A DNA stretch of 64,000 bases, taken from assembly GCF_005517195.1 (NCBI RefSeq), contig NZ_CP040244.1, positions 6,714,001-6,778,000 on the forward strand, in the 5' to 3' direction. Origin of the DNA: Streptomyces vilmorinianum (GTDB lineage: Bacteria > Actinomycetota > Actinomycetes > Streptomycetales > Streptomycetaceae). Shown here in pieces: positions 1-7,563 of this stretch (its first letter is position 1; every line of letters begins with the position of its first letter). The notes below the pieces were generated by a model. The model was not told where the DNA came from. It made no database searches and was given only the letters and a program-made list of their open reading frames with translations. The position numbers were made by a program, and so were the translations under genes.

Positions 1-679
1 GCTTGGCGACGGTCGGGATGAAGGTGTCGGCCAGCCACTGCTCGTCGTTGACGACCTCGGCGGCGTTCTTGCCGGCGATCTCCGCGTGGAAGATGTCCGG
101 GTACTGGGTCGCCGAGTGGTTGCCCCAGATGGTGAGGCGCTTGATGTCCTCGACGGACGCGCCGGTCTTGGCCGCCAGCTGCGAGAGCGCGCGGTTGTGG
201 TCCAGGCGGGTCATCGCGGTGAAGCGCTCGGCCGGCACGTCGGGGGCGGCGGCCTGGGCGATGAGGGCGTTGGTGTTGGCCGGGTTGCCGACGACGAGGA
301 CCTTGATGTCGTCCGCGGCGTGGTCGTTGATGGCCTTGCCCTGCGGCTTGAAGATGCCGCCGTTGGCGGCGAGCAGGTCGCCGCGCTCCATGCCCTTGGT
401 GCGCGGGCGGGCGCCGACGAGCAGCGCCACGTTCGCGCCCTCGAAGCCCTGGTTCGGGTCGTCGAAGATGTCGATGCCCTTGAGGAGCGGGAAGGCACAG
501 TCGTCGAGCTCCATGGCGGTGCCCTCGGCGGCCTTGACGCCCTGCGGGATCTCGAGGAGGCGCAGCTTGACCGGCACGTCCGCGCCGAGCAGGTGGCCGG
601 AGGCGATGCGGAAGAGCAGCGCGTAGCCGATCTGGCCGGCCGCGCCGGTGACGGTGACATTCACGGGAGTGCGGGTCAT
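1..679 (-). CDS. mdh: Malate dehydrogenase (C-terminus cut by window edge)
   Basis: NAD-dependent malate dehydrogenase, interconverting malate and oxaloacetate in the TCA cycle. About 226 N-terminal residues are visible; the C-terminus lies beyond the left edge. The protein starts MTRTPVNVTVTGAAGQIGYA, with the Rossmann TGAAGQIG motif near residues 10-17. It continues through the MELDDCAFPLL segment, the active-site-loop region VGARPRTKGMERGDLL, VVGNPANTNALIAQ, and MTRLDHNRALSQLA, which carries the catalytic region. This is the cytosolic-type actinobacterial Mdh. The ATG at 677-679 follows a GGAG ribosome site. The 160 bp upstream separate it from the DUF2690 gene, so it probably has its own promoter. 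Confidence 0.95.
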   Translation of the reverse strand, partial: MTRTPVNVTVTGAAGQIGYALLFRIASGHLLGADVPVKLRLLEIPQGVKAAEGTAMELDDCAFPLLKGIDIFDDPNQGFEGANVALLVGARPRTKGMERGDLLAANGGIFKPQGKAINDHAADDIKVLVVGNPANTNALIAQAAAPDVPAERFTAMTRLDHNRALSQLAAKTGASVEDIKRLTIWGNHSATQYPDIFHAEIAGKNAAEVVNDEQWLADTFIPTVAK

Positions 680-841
680 GGCGATCTCCGTAAGACAGCT
701 GGCGGTGGGGGTCCCTGCCCCGGGTGCTGGATAGCCCTCTGATCGATCGGTGTCTCGACGTGAAGAGATATCCAGCGGTCAGGCTATCCGACCCGGACCC
801 CTTCGAACCCCCACCCCCTTGTGGTCCGGCTCACTGCCACC

Positions 842-1744
842 CTACTGGGGCCGATGGCCGGCGGCGCATGCCCGCTCTCCGCTCCTGAGCGTGGCGCAGG
901 CCGTCGCGTCCGCGCCCCTGGTCACGGCGACCATCGGGGTGTACGCGGCGGCGTCCGCGTCCACGACCGCGTTCTGGACGGCGCCGGCGGCGGTGACATG
1001 GATGGTGTCGCCGGGTACGGCTCCGGTGATACGGGCCCAGGCGGCCCCGCACGTCCTGCTGTGCCGCAGCTCCACCTGGCCGCCGGCCGGGCCGACTTGG
1101 GCGCGGGCGACGGTGGTGGCGAAGGTGCCGCCGCATCCCATGGTCTCGGGGTCCTGGCCGGTGCAGCCGGTGCCGGTGCACTTCACCCCTGCGGGGAGGG
1201 GCGTGCCCGGGGTGGAGCTCGGGGTCGCCGTCGGCGTACCGGCGGCCTGCGTCCCGCCTCCCTTTCCGCCGGCGGGGCCGGTTCCGCCGGTGGCGCCGGT
1301 GGCGCCGGTGGCGCCGCGTCCGAGGTCGGTGAGCAGGACTGCGGCGGCGATGACGAGCAGGGCGCCGAGGATCCCGGTGAGCAGCAGGGCGGCACGGCGT
1401 ACGCGGGACGCGCCGGAGCCCTGCCGGGGCGGGGGCGGGGGCGGGGTTGAGGGCGGGAGTGGTGACGGTGGCGGCGGCGGTTCCGCGGGGGCGCCGTCGG
1501 GGGGCGGCGCGGAGCTGCTCCGGGCACGCTCGGCGTGCTCCCACATCGCCGTGAGACGCCCGGCGTCGGTGCCGGTCACCTCGGCGAGCGCGACGACGGC
1601 ACTCCTGGGCGCGGGGAGTCGCCCGTCGAGATACCGCTCCCACGAGGCCGTGCTGTGACCGGTGCGGTCCGCGACGGCGGCGAGGCTCAGTCCGCTGCGG
1701 TCGATCAGGCGCCGTAACTCGCTCGCGAACTCTCTTGTGGGCAT
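842..1744 (-). CDS. HTH and single-TM protein with DUF2690 domain
   Basis: 300-residue membrane-anchored putative regulator. Residues 5-70 form an XRE-type helix-turn-helix (ADRTGHSTASWERYLDGR). Residues 75-110 are a proline-rich linker and 118-140 a single membrane helix. A short collagen-like GATGATG stretch follows (145-165), then a cysteine-containing extracytoplasmic domain (189-290) of the DUF2690 type (CTGTGCTGQDP, CGGTFATT, VELRHS, CGAAWARI). This HTH/TM/DUF2690 layout is common in Streptomyces, and its function is unknown. The start ATG at 1742-1744 follows GAGGGGG; longer upstream reading in the frame has no support. Target genes cannot be inferred from context. Confidence 0.8.
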   Translation of the reverse strand: MPTREFASELRRLIDRSGLSLAAVADRTGHSTASWERYLDGRLPAPRSAVVALAEVTGTDAGRLTAMWEHAERARSSSAPPPDGAPAEPPPPPSPLPPSTPPPPPPRQGSGASRVRRAALLLTGILGALLVIAAAVLLTDLGRGATGATGATGGTGPAGGKGGGTQAAGTPTATPSSTPGTPLPAGVKCTGTGCTGQDPETMGCGGTFATTVARAQVGPAGGQVELRHSRTCGAAWARITGAVPGDTIHVTAAGAVQNAVVDADAAAYTPMVAVTRGADATACATLRSGERACAAGHRPQ

Positions 1745-1925
1745 GTGTGGTTCCCCCTCGCCTGCTCGGGGCAAGGATGGCAGTTCCGGGGGCAGGAGCG
1801 CACGGGTGCCTACGGGTGCGTACGAATCGCGCGCGCCCCGGGGACGTAGCGGAATGGTCACTTCCGTGCCACAGGGAGCCGACGGCACTTGATCCACATT
1901 GGCGCGTACATGACCCTCGAAGAGA

Positions 1926-1967
1926 GACGGCGCCCGTCCTCCCTCGGGGGAGAGGACGGGCGCCGTC
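1926..1967 (-). terminator. Rho-independent-type terminator after DUF3017 gene
   Basis: Perfect 14-bp inverted repeat (arms 1926-1939 and 1954-1967, 14-nt loop) just downstream of the folD-DUF3017 pair. It has no strong U-tract, as is usual in Streptomyces. Confidence 0.75.
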
Positions 1968-1989
1968 GCGATGTCCTGGGGCCCAGGAG

Positions 1990-2499
1990 CTACGTCACCG
2001 TGAGGTGGAGGATGTCCTCCAGGAACGGGATCTTCAGCCACGGGTCCGGCTGCACCATGAGCGCGAGCAGCACGATGAGCCCGCCCATCACCCCGTACGT
2101 GACCAGGTCGGTGAACCGCGAGCGCACGGCGAGCATCCCGACCGACGGCAGCGCGCGCCGCAGCGCCGCGCCGGTGAGCAGCGCGACCCCGACGAGGATC
2201 GCCCCGACCCGGAACGACTGCGCGAACAGATCGGTCCCGACGATGAACAGCCCCAGCGCGGCCAGCGCGAGGACGGTCAGCAGCGGCCACTGCCGCGCCG
2301 GCGCCGACGCCCCTCCGGACGCGGCCCGCCCGCCCCCTTCGGGGCGCGCGGTGTCGGTCGTCATGGCGGCCGGCCGCCGCGTCCGCCCCTGGGCGGGGCC
2401 GTCGGGCGTCTCCGCAACGACGGGCGCCACGGAGTCGGCCGGCTCCACGTCCGGGTTCTCGGCGCCGGAGGCGCCCACCGCACCCACGCGCGAGGTCAC
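1990..2499 (-). CDS. DUF3017 integral membrane protein
   Basis: 169-residue protein with a disordered N-terminal half (about 1-68), then three hydrophobic segments (about 70-90, 97-115 and 133-148) and a conserved C-terminus ending DPWLKIPFLEDILHLTVT. This matches the actinobacterial DUF3017 family, which I recall downstream of folD in Streptomyces. The GTG at 2497-2499 starts 2 nt after the folD stop, so the two are probably translationally coupled. An alternative start is the ATG near 2364 (MTTDTARPEG), which would remove most of the disordered leader. No function is known. Confidence 0.75.
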   Translation of the reverse strand: MTSRVGAVGASGAENPDVEPADSVAPVVAETPDGPAQGRTRRPAAMTTDTARPEGGGRAASGGASAPARQWPLLTVLALAALGLFIVGTDLFAQSFRVGAILVGVALLTGAALRRALPSVGMLAVRSRFTDLVTYGVMGGLIVLLALMVQPDPWLKIPFLEDILHLTVT

Positions 2500-2501
2500 C
2501 G

Positions 2502-3362
2502 TCAGAGCGCCGCGGCCGCGCGCTCCGCGGCCTCGACGACGTTGACGAGGAGCTGCGCGCGGGTCATCGGACCCACGCCGCCGGGGTTCGGCGAGATCCA
2601 GGCGGCGACCTCGGCCACGCCCGGGTCGACGTCGCCCATGATCTTGCCCTCGCCGTTGCGCGAGACGCCGACGTCGAGCACGGCCGCGCCCGGCTTCACG
2701 TCCTCCGGCTTGATCAGGTGCGGCACACCGGCGGCCGCGATGATGATGTCGGCCCGCCGCAGGTGCGCCGCCAGGTCACGCGTGCCCGTGTGGCACTGCG
2801 TCACCGTCGCGTTCTCCGAGCGGCGCGTGAGCAGCAGCGGCATCGGGCGCCCGATGGTGACACCGCGACCGACGACCACGACCTCCGCGCCCTTGATCTC
2901 CACGCCGTGGCGGCGCAGCAGCGTGATGATGCCGTTCGGGGTGCACGGCAGCGGGGCCGGCTCGTTCAGGACGAGACGGCCGAGGTTCATCGGGTGCAGG
3001 CCGTCGGCGTCCTTGGCCGGGTCCATCAGCTCCAGGACACGGTTCTCGTCGATGCCCTTGGGAAGCGGGAGCTGCACGATGTAGCCGGTGCACGCCGGGT
3101 CCTCGTTGAGCTCCCGTACGACCGCCTCGATCTCCTCCTGGGTGGCGGTGGCGGGCAGCTCGCGCTGGATGGAGGCGATGCCGACCTGCGCGCAGTCGCG
3201 GTGCTTGCCCGCGACGTACTTCTGGCTGCCCGGGTCGTCGCCGACCAGGATCGTGCCGAGGCCGGGCGTGACGCCCTTCTCCTTCAGGGCCGCCACACGG
3301 GCGGTCAGGTCGGACTTGATCGCGGCCGCGGTGGCCTTGCCATCGAGAATCTGGGCGCTCAT
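2502..3362 (-). CDS. folD: Bifunctional methylenetetrahydrofolate dehydrogenase/cyclohydrolase
   Basis: Interconverts 5,10-methylene-THF and 10-formyl-THF in the cytosol, supplying formyl groups to the purine enzymes PurN and PurH encoded nearby. The 286 residues match the family length. Visible motifs are Tyr49/Lys53 (SQKYVAGKHRDC; Lys is the catalytic base), GYIVQLPLPKGI near 97, DADGLHP, the NADP-binding VVVGRGVTIGRPM, and the C-terminal signature PNPGGVGPMTRAQL. The ATG at 3360-3362 follows GGAGG. It forms a two-gene operon with the DUF3017 gene. Confidence 0.97.
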   Translation of the reverse strand: MSAQILDGKATAAAIKSDLTARVAALKEKGVTPGLGTILVGDDPGSQKYVAGKHRDCAQVGIASIQRELPATATQEEIEAVVRELNEDPACTGYIVQLPLPKGIDENRVLELMDPAKDADGLHPMNLGRLVLNEPAPLPCTPNGIITLLRRHGVEIKGAEVVVVGRGVTIGRPMPLLLTRRSENATVTQCHTGTRDLAAHLRRADIIIAAAGVPHLIKPEDVKPGAAVLDVGVSRNGEGKIMGDVDPGVAEVAAWISPNPGGVGPMTRAQLLVNVVEAAERAAAAL

Positions 3363-3607
3363 GGAGCCATCCTCCCGGATGACCCCTCGCTAGTTCCAAT
3401 TCGGTCGCGCGCGACCCGTCCGCAGGCGGACGGAGAAGTTGCACTTGCACAACTCCCGGCATTCCGACTGGACAAAAAGTCGATGCTCCGAGGACGATGA
3501 CCGCGCAGCGCCACGCGCAGCGCCGGGGGGCACATCACTCATAAGCCGTGAAATCTCCTCCGTGCGGGCCGCGTGGTCCCCGCACAACCCCACGGAGGAA
3601 ACCCGCG

Positions 3608-4189
3608 ATGAGCTTCGGCGAACCGAACAACCCCTACGGCCAGCCGCAGGGCCAGCAGCAGCCCGGCTACGGATACCCGCAGCAGACTCCGCAGGGTGTC
3701 CCCCCGCAGTACGGCTACCCGCAGGCTCCCCCGGTCCAGCCCTACGGCGGCGGCTACCCGGGCGCGGTCATGGAGATGCCGGGCGGCGTGAAGTCGGCCC
3801 GCGTCATGCTGTGGATCATCGGCGCCCTCAACCTGCTCGGCGGACTGGCGATCTTCGCGCTGTCCTTCGCCGTCGACGAGCTCGACACCACGGGTGCCTC
3901 GTCCTCCGACGCCGAGATGTTCCAGGACTTCGGCCAGGGCCTGCTCATCGGCATGGCCGTCTTCTCGATCATCTTCGCCGTGCTCGGCATGGTGCTGGCC
4001 GCCAAGTTCAAGTCCGGCGGCAGCGGCGTCCGCGTCTGCACGATCGTGTACGCGGGCTTCATCGTGCTGTTCAGCCTCTTCTCGCTGCCCGCCGGCATCA
4101 TCAGCCTCGTGCTCGGCATCCTGATCATCGTCTTCGTGTCGAAGGCGGACGGCGCGGCCTGGTTCAACCGCAACAAGCAGCAGTACTGA
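3608..4189 (+). CDS. DUF4064-type small membrane protein
   Basis: 193-residue protein. The first 55 residues are rich in Pro, Gln, Tyr and Gly (PYGQPQ and GYGYPQ repeats). Three or four hydrophobic helices follow: VMLWIIGALNLLGGLAIFAL, LLIGMAVFSIIFAVLGMVLA, a segment near residue 145, and IISLVLGILIIVFVS. The build resembles the DUF4064 family, but the assignment is by look only. The ATG at 3608 follows GGAGGAAA; the in-frame upstream ATG at 3548 has no ribosome site. It stands alone, convergent with the next gene. Confidence 0.75.
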   Translation: MSFGEPNNPYGQPQGQQQPGYGYPQQTPQGVPPQYGYPQAPPVQPYGGGYPGAVMEMPGGVKSARVMLWIIGALNLLGGLAIFALSFAVDELDTTGASSSDAEMFQDFGQGLLIGMAVFSIIFAVLGMVLAAKFKSGGSGVRVCTIVYAGFIVLFSLFSLPAGIISLVLGILIIVFVSKADGAAWFNRNKQQY

Positions 4190-4202
4190 TCCACTCACGC
4201 AC

Positions 4203-4234
4203 AAGGGCCCGGTTCCACCAGGAACCGGGCCCTT
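4203..4234. terminator. Bidirectional terminator
   Basis: Perfect 14-bp inverted repeat (4203-4216 and 4221-4234, loop 4 nt) flanked by A and T residues, between two convergent genes. It should stop transcripts from both sides. Confidence 0.85.
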
Positions 4235-4244
4235 TCGCTGTCTC

Positions 4245-5732
4245 TCAGGTCCGCTTGAGCACCACGAACTGCCCCGCCTGGAACGAGACCGCGTACCGCG
4301 CCTCCGGGTGCAGCTGGGAGGCGAGGCCGACCGGGTCCGTCACCGGCTGGGACCAGCCCGAGCCGAGGTCGAGCGCGAGGTAGTCGGGGCTGACGCCCTT
4401 CGCCCCGCCGACCCAGTAGACCTTGTGGTCCGCCGTGAGATGGGCCATGAGCGTCACATTGGTCTCCACGCTCGCCCCCTCGGGCACCGCGTCCACCGCC
4501 TTGCGGGCCTCCAGGGTCCGGGCGTCCGTACGGTACGTCTCCGAGCGCAGCAGCTCCCGAAGCGGCAGGTCCAGGGCGATCACGATCGCGACCGCCGTGA
4601 CGACCGGGACGACGACCTTCCCGTACGAGACGAGCCAGGGCCGGGGTGAGGTGCGGACGGTACGGACCGCGTCGACCAGGGCCAGGAAGACGACCGGCAT
4701 CAGGATGGCGCTGTAGTGCCAGATCATCCCCCAGTGGTTCGGGTCCTGGGAGAGGAAGCGCCAGCCGAGCGTCGGCAGCACGAGGAGCATCAGCGGAGAG
4801 CGCAGCGCGAGGAAGCCGGTGATGCCGACGAGGAAGAAGAGCATCTCCCACTTCACACCGGAGCCGAGCGAGGTCAGCACGGCGTCCACGAGGGAGACGT
4901 CCGCGCCCTCGCTCGACTTCTCGATCTTGGCCCAGTAGTCGTACTGGCCGACCCGGCTCGCGGCCGGGATCAGGACCAGGACCGTCAGGGCGAAGAAGGC
5001 GGCGCCGAAGGCGGCGAGCGCGGCGCCGAGCCGCTTCTGGCCCCGTACGAAGAGCACCGCGCCGACCATGGCGACGGTGAGCCCCATGTCCTCCTTGACC
5101 AGGACGAGCGGGGAGGACCAGGCGACGGCCGCGGTCCAGCGCCCCAGGAGCAGCGCCCGGCAGGTCAGGGCGAGCAGCGGGACGGCGAAGGCGATCTCGT
5201 GGAAGTCGGACTTGACCGCTTCCTGGAGGCCCCAGGACAGGCCGTACGCGACGGTGAGGCCGAGGCCGGCGGCGCGGCTGCCGAGCACCTGCTGGGCGGT
5301 GCGCCCGACGACGGCGGCGGAGGCGGCGAAGAGCGCGGCCTGCGCGAAGAGGAGGGCGAGCGGGGAGGACCAGATCCAGTACAGGGGCGCGAGAAGCGCG
5401 GTCACCGGACTGAAGTGGTCCCCGAGTATGAGAAAGCCGGGGCCCTTGATGTCGACGACGGGCGCCCGGAACTCGGCGTAGGCCCGGACGGACTGGTTGA
5501 AGATCCCGAGGTCCCAGGAGGGCGTACGGAACTGCTCGTACTGCACCCAGGAGTAGAGGAAGTAGAGGGCGCACAGCACGCCCGCCACGAGCGCGTACGG
5601 GCGTAGGGGCGCCTCGGAGAGACCGCCCTCCGGCGGCCCGGCACCGGCCTCGGGGGCAGAGGTCTCCGCCGCAGCCCCGCTCCGCACATCCAACACCGCG
5701 CCCCCACCCACCAGCCGCCGACAAAAGAGCAA
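4245..5732 (-). CDS. DUF2079 multi-spanning membrane protein
   Basis: 495-residue integral membrane protein with about ten hydrophobic segments. Conserved stretches include SWDLGIFNQSVRAYAEF, LGDHFSPVTALLAPLYW, QEAVKSDFHEIAFAVPLLAL and LVKEDMGLTVAMVGAVLF. They match the DUF2079 family, which has the general architecture of GT-C glycosyltransferases with an acidic pair (D, DH) in the first loop. A role in lipid-linked sugar transfer is inference only. The start is uncertain: ATG at 5732, or a later start closer to the first membrane helix (about residue 45). Confidence 0.75.
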   Translation of the reverse strand: MLFCRRLVGGGAVLDVRSGAAAETSAPEAGAGPPEGGLSEAPLRPYALVAGVLCALYFLYSWVQYEQFRTPSWDLGIFNQSVRAYAEFRAPVVDIKGPGFLILGDHFSPVTALLAPLYWIWSSPLALLFAQAALFAASAAVVGRTAQQVLGSRAAGLGLTVAYGLSWGLQEAVKSDFHEIAFAVPLLALTCRALLLGRWTAAVAWSSPLVLVKEDMGLTVAMVGAVLFVRGQKRLGAALAAFGAAFFALTVLVLIPAASRVGQYDYWAKIEKSSEGADVSLVDAVLTSLGSGVKWEMLFFLVGITGFLALRSPLMLLVLPTLGWRFLSQDPNHWGMIWHYSAILMPVVFLALVDAVRTVRTSPRPWLVSYGKVVVPVVTAVAIVIALDLPLRELLRSETYRTDARTLEARKAVDAVPEGASVETNVTLMAHLTADHKVYWVGGAKGVSPDYLALDLGSGWSQPVTDPVGLASQLHPEARYAVSFQAGQFVVLKRT

Positions 5733-5816
5733 CCCATTAGACCAGAGGGGGCGCCGCGCACCCCCGGCGTCACGTTCCGCGTTCGTCCCCCACCGCTCCG
5801 TACGGGACGGGCGCCC

Positions 5817-6845
5817 TCAGGGCTGCGCCGCTCGCGTACCGGCCCGGAGCACGGAGGCGCCGACCGGTGTGAGGGTGTGCAGCACGCTCGCGGCGTGCCG
5901 GCTGGTGGTGATCAGTCCCGCGTCGCGCAGCGCGGTGGCGTGTCTGCTCGCGGCGGACGCGGAGACCCCCACGGCCCGGGCGATCTCACCGGTCGTGGCA
6001 CCGCCGGCCACAGCCAGCAGGGCGGCGGCACGGGCCCGGCCCAGGAGGGAGGCCAGCGGGGCGGCCGAGTGGCCGGCCTCGCTTCCGATGCCGGTGCCGA
6101 TGCCGATGCCCGGTGGCGGGGCGGCCGGTTCGCGCAGCACCGGATAGCAGAGGACCGGTGGCAGCGCGGGGTCGGCGAGACTGTTCGGCGTACGCCAGGA
6201 GAAATAGGACGGGACCAGGGTGAGGCCCCGGCCGTTCAGCAGCAGATCGCGGTCCTTCGTCGGGTACTCGACGTGCAGGACGGGCCGTCGCCAGCGCATC
6301 GCGGGGCCGAGGCCGTCCAGCATGCCCTCGACACCGCCGTCCAGGATCCCGCGGGCGCGCGCGGACCGTTCGGCGTCGATCCGGACCTGGATCTGTTCGC
6401 GGTACGGGGTGACGGCGACCTCGTAGTAGGCGCGCAGCACCCGTACGAGTTCGTGGCGGGTCTGGGTCTCGGCCAGGCGTGGGGCCCACGAGGGAGCCCC
6501 GACCACGCGGTCGAGGGTGGCCATCTCGTACCGGATCCGCCACGGCGGGGCCGCCACGATCGCGTCGAGACCGGCGTCGAAGCCCTCGGCCGACTGGGCC
6601 GGGGTCAGGAAGTCCGGGAAGTAGGCGGCGCGCGGGAAGAGCGGTAACAGCACGGTGCGCAGGGCGCGTTCGAGGCCGTGCTCCCGCAGACGGGTGCGGA
6701 CGGTTCGGTACCAGCCCGCGTAGGCCCAGCGGCCGGTCCGGGTCTGGAGCCGGTGCAGGCTGGTGGCGATCTCCCAGAGCGGATCCGGTGCGGCGGCCAC
6801 CCGTGTCCTGCCCAGGTCGGCGTCGCTGAAATGGACGCGGAGCAT
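5817..6845 (-). CDS. ArsR-type winged-helix regulator (DUF5937-like)
   Basis: 342-residue protein. About 240 residues form an N-terminal domain of unknown ligand, starting MLRVHFSDADLGRTRVA. The C-terminus is a winged helix (GATTGEIARAVGVSASAASRHATALRDAGLITTSR) like that of ArsR/MarR regulators. This fusion is frequent in streptomycetes as one-component regulators. The ATG at 6843-6845 follows GGGGGGA. It is divergent from a secreted peptidoglycan-binding protein across 145 bp, so it may control that gene and itself; that is inference. Confidence 0.75.
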   Translation of the reverse strand: MLRVHFSDADLGRTRVAAAPDPLWEIATSLHRLQTRTGRWAYAGWYRTVRTRLREHGLERALRTVLLPLFPRAAYFPDFLTPAQSAEGFDAGLDAIVAAPPWRIRYEMATLDRVVGAPSWAPRLAETQTRHELVRVLRAYYEVAVTPYREQIQVRIDAERSARARGILDGGVEGMLDGLGPAMRWRRPVLHVEYPTKDRDLLLNGRGLTLVPSYFSWRTPNSLADPALPPVLCYPVLREPAAPPPGIGIGTGIGSEAGHSAAPLASLLGRARAAALLAVAGGATTGEIARAVGVSASAASRHATALRDAGLITTSRHAASVLHTLTPVGASVLRAGTRAAQP

Positions 6846-6990
6846 CTCGTTCCCCCCGATGAGCTCGGCTTTTGCGTTCAGCGTCAACAGCATGGCCGGG
6901 CCGGTGACGCCGGGCCAAGGTGGACACGCCGGAACACGGGCGGGACTCCTCGCCGGTGAAAGGCCTGAACCGACCCTGAAGGGGGAACAG

Positions 6991-7428
6991 ATGAGGATCA
7001 AGCTCGGGGCGACGCTCGGTACCGCCGCGCTCCTGCTCACCGGCCTGGGCGCCATGGCCCCGACCGCCGCCGCGGCGGACCTCGGCGCCGCCGCCACCTG
7101 GTGCACCACGACGCGGGTGATCGAGAAGACGTCGACCACCTACATCCGGCTGCCCGCCACCAGCAGCGGCATCACCTGCGAGATGGCCGAGGGATCCAAC
7201 GGCACACACGTCCGGGCCCTGCAGAACGCCCTGAACCACTGCTACAGCGCGGGCATCTCCTCGGACGGGAGCTTCGGGCCGGCGACGGAATCCGCACTCA
7301 AGGCGGCGCAGCGCGCGGCGGGTGTCACGGCGGACGGCATCTACGGGCCGAACACCCGTGACGCGATCAAGTGGCCCCGGTTCTCCGACAGCACCCATCG
7401 CTTCACCGGCTACTGCGCGAAGCGCTGA
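6991..7428 (+). CDS. Secreted peptidoglycan-binding protein
   Basis: 145-residue exported protein with a Sec signal peptide (MRIKLGATLGTAALLLTGLG..., probable cleavage after AAA near residue 29). A single PG_binding_1-like domain follows at about 68-125 (SNGTHVRALQNALN, DGSFGPATESALKAAQRAAG, DGIYGPNTRDAI). Four cysteines (near residues 36, 63, 86 and 143) may form disulfides. There is no catalytic domain, so it probably only binds cell wall. The ATG at 6991 follows AGGGGGAA. It is monocistronic and divergent from the ArsR-type regulator. Confidence 0.85.
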   Translation: MRIKLGATLGTAALLLTGLGAMAPTAAAADLGAAATWCTTTRVIEKTSTTYIRLPATSSGITCEMAEGSNGTHVRALQNALNHCYSAGISSDGSFGPATESALKAAQRAAGVTADGIYGPNTRDAIKWPRFSDSTHRFTGYCAKR

Positions 7429-7434
7429 CGCACG

Positions 7435-7474
7435 GAGGCACCGCGGGCCGGCGCGTGCCGGCCCGCGGTGCCTC
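7435..7474 (+). terminator. Strong hairpin terminator
   Basis: 18-bp perfect inverted repeat (7435-7452 and 7457-7474) with a 4-nt loop, 6 nt after the peptidoglycan-binding gene. Confidence 0.85.
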
Positions 7475-7483
7475 ACCCAGCGC

Positions 7484-7563
7484 GAAGACCAGAAGACCAG
7501 AAGACCAGAAGACCAAATGCTCAGAAGGCCAGAAGGTCGGAAGGTCGGAAGGTCGGAAGGTCA
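7484..7563. repeat. 80-bp array of ten 8-bp units ending on the purH stop codon
   Basis: An uninterrupted 8-bp period runs across 80 bp. There are four GAAGACCA units (7484-7515), one divergent unit AATGCTCA, one GAAGGCCA, three GAAGGTCG (7532-7555) and a final GAAGGTCA whose last three bases are the complement of the purH stop codon. It lies in the purH 3' untranslated region between convergent genes. Confidence 0.9.

Noticed and set aside
211..660. Minus-strand ORF rich in Ser/Arg/Pro inside mdh
   Set aside because: It is a frame-shifted shadow of mdh with composition typical of non-coding frames in high-GC DNA.
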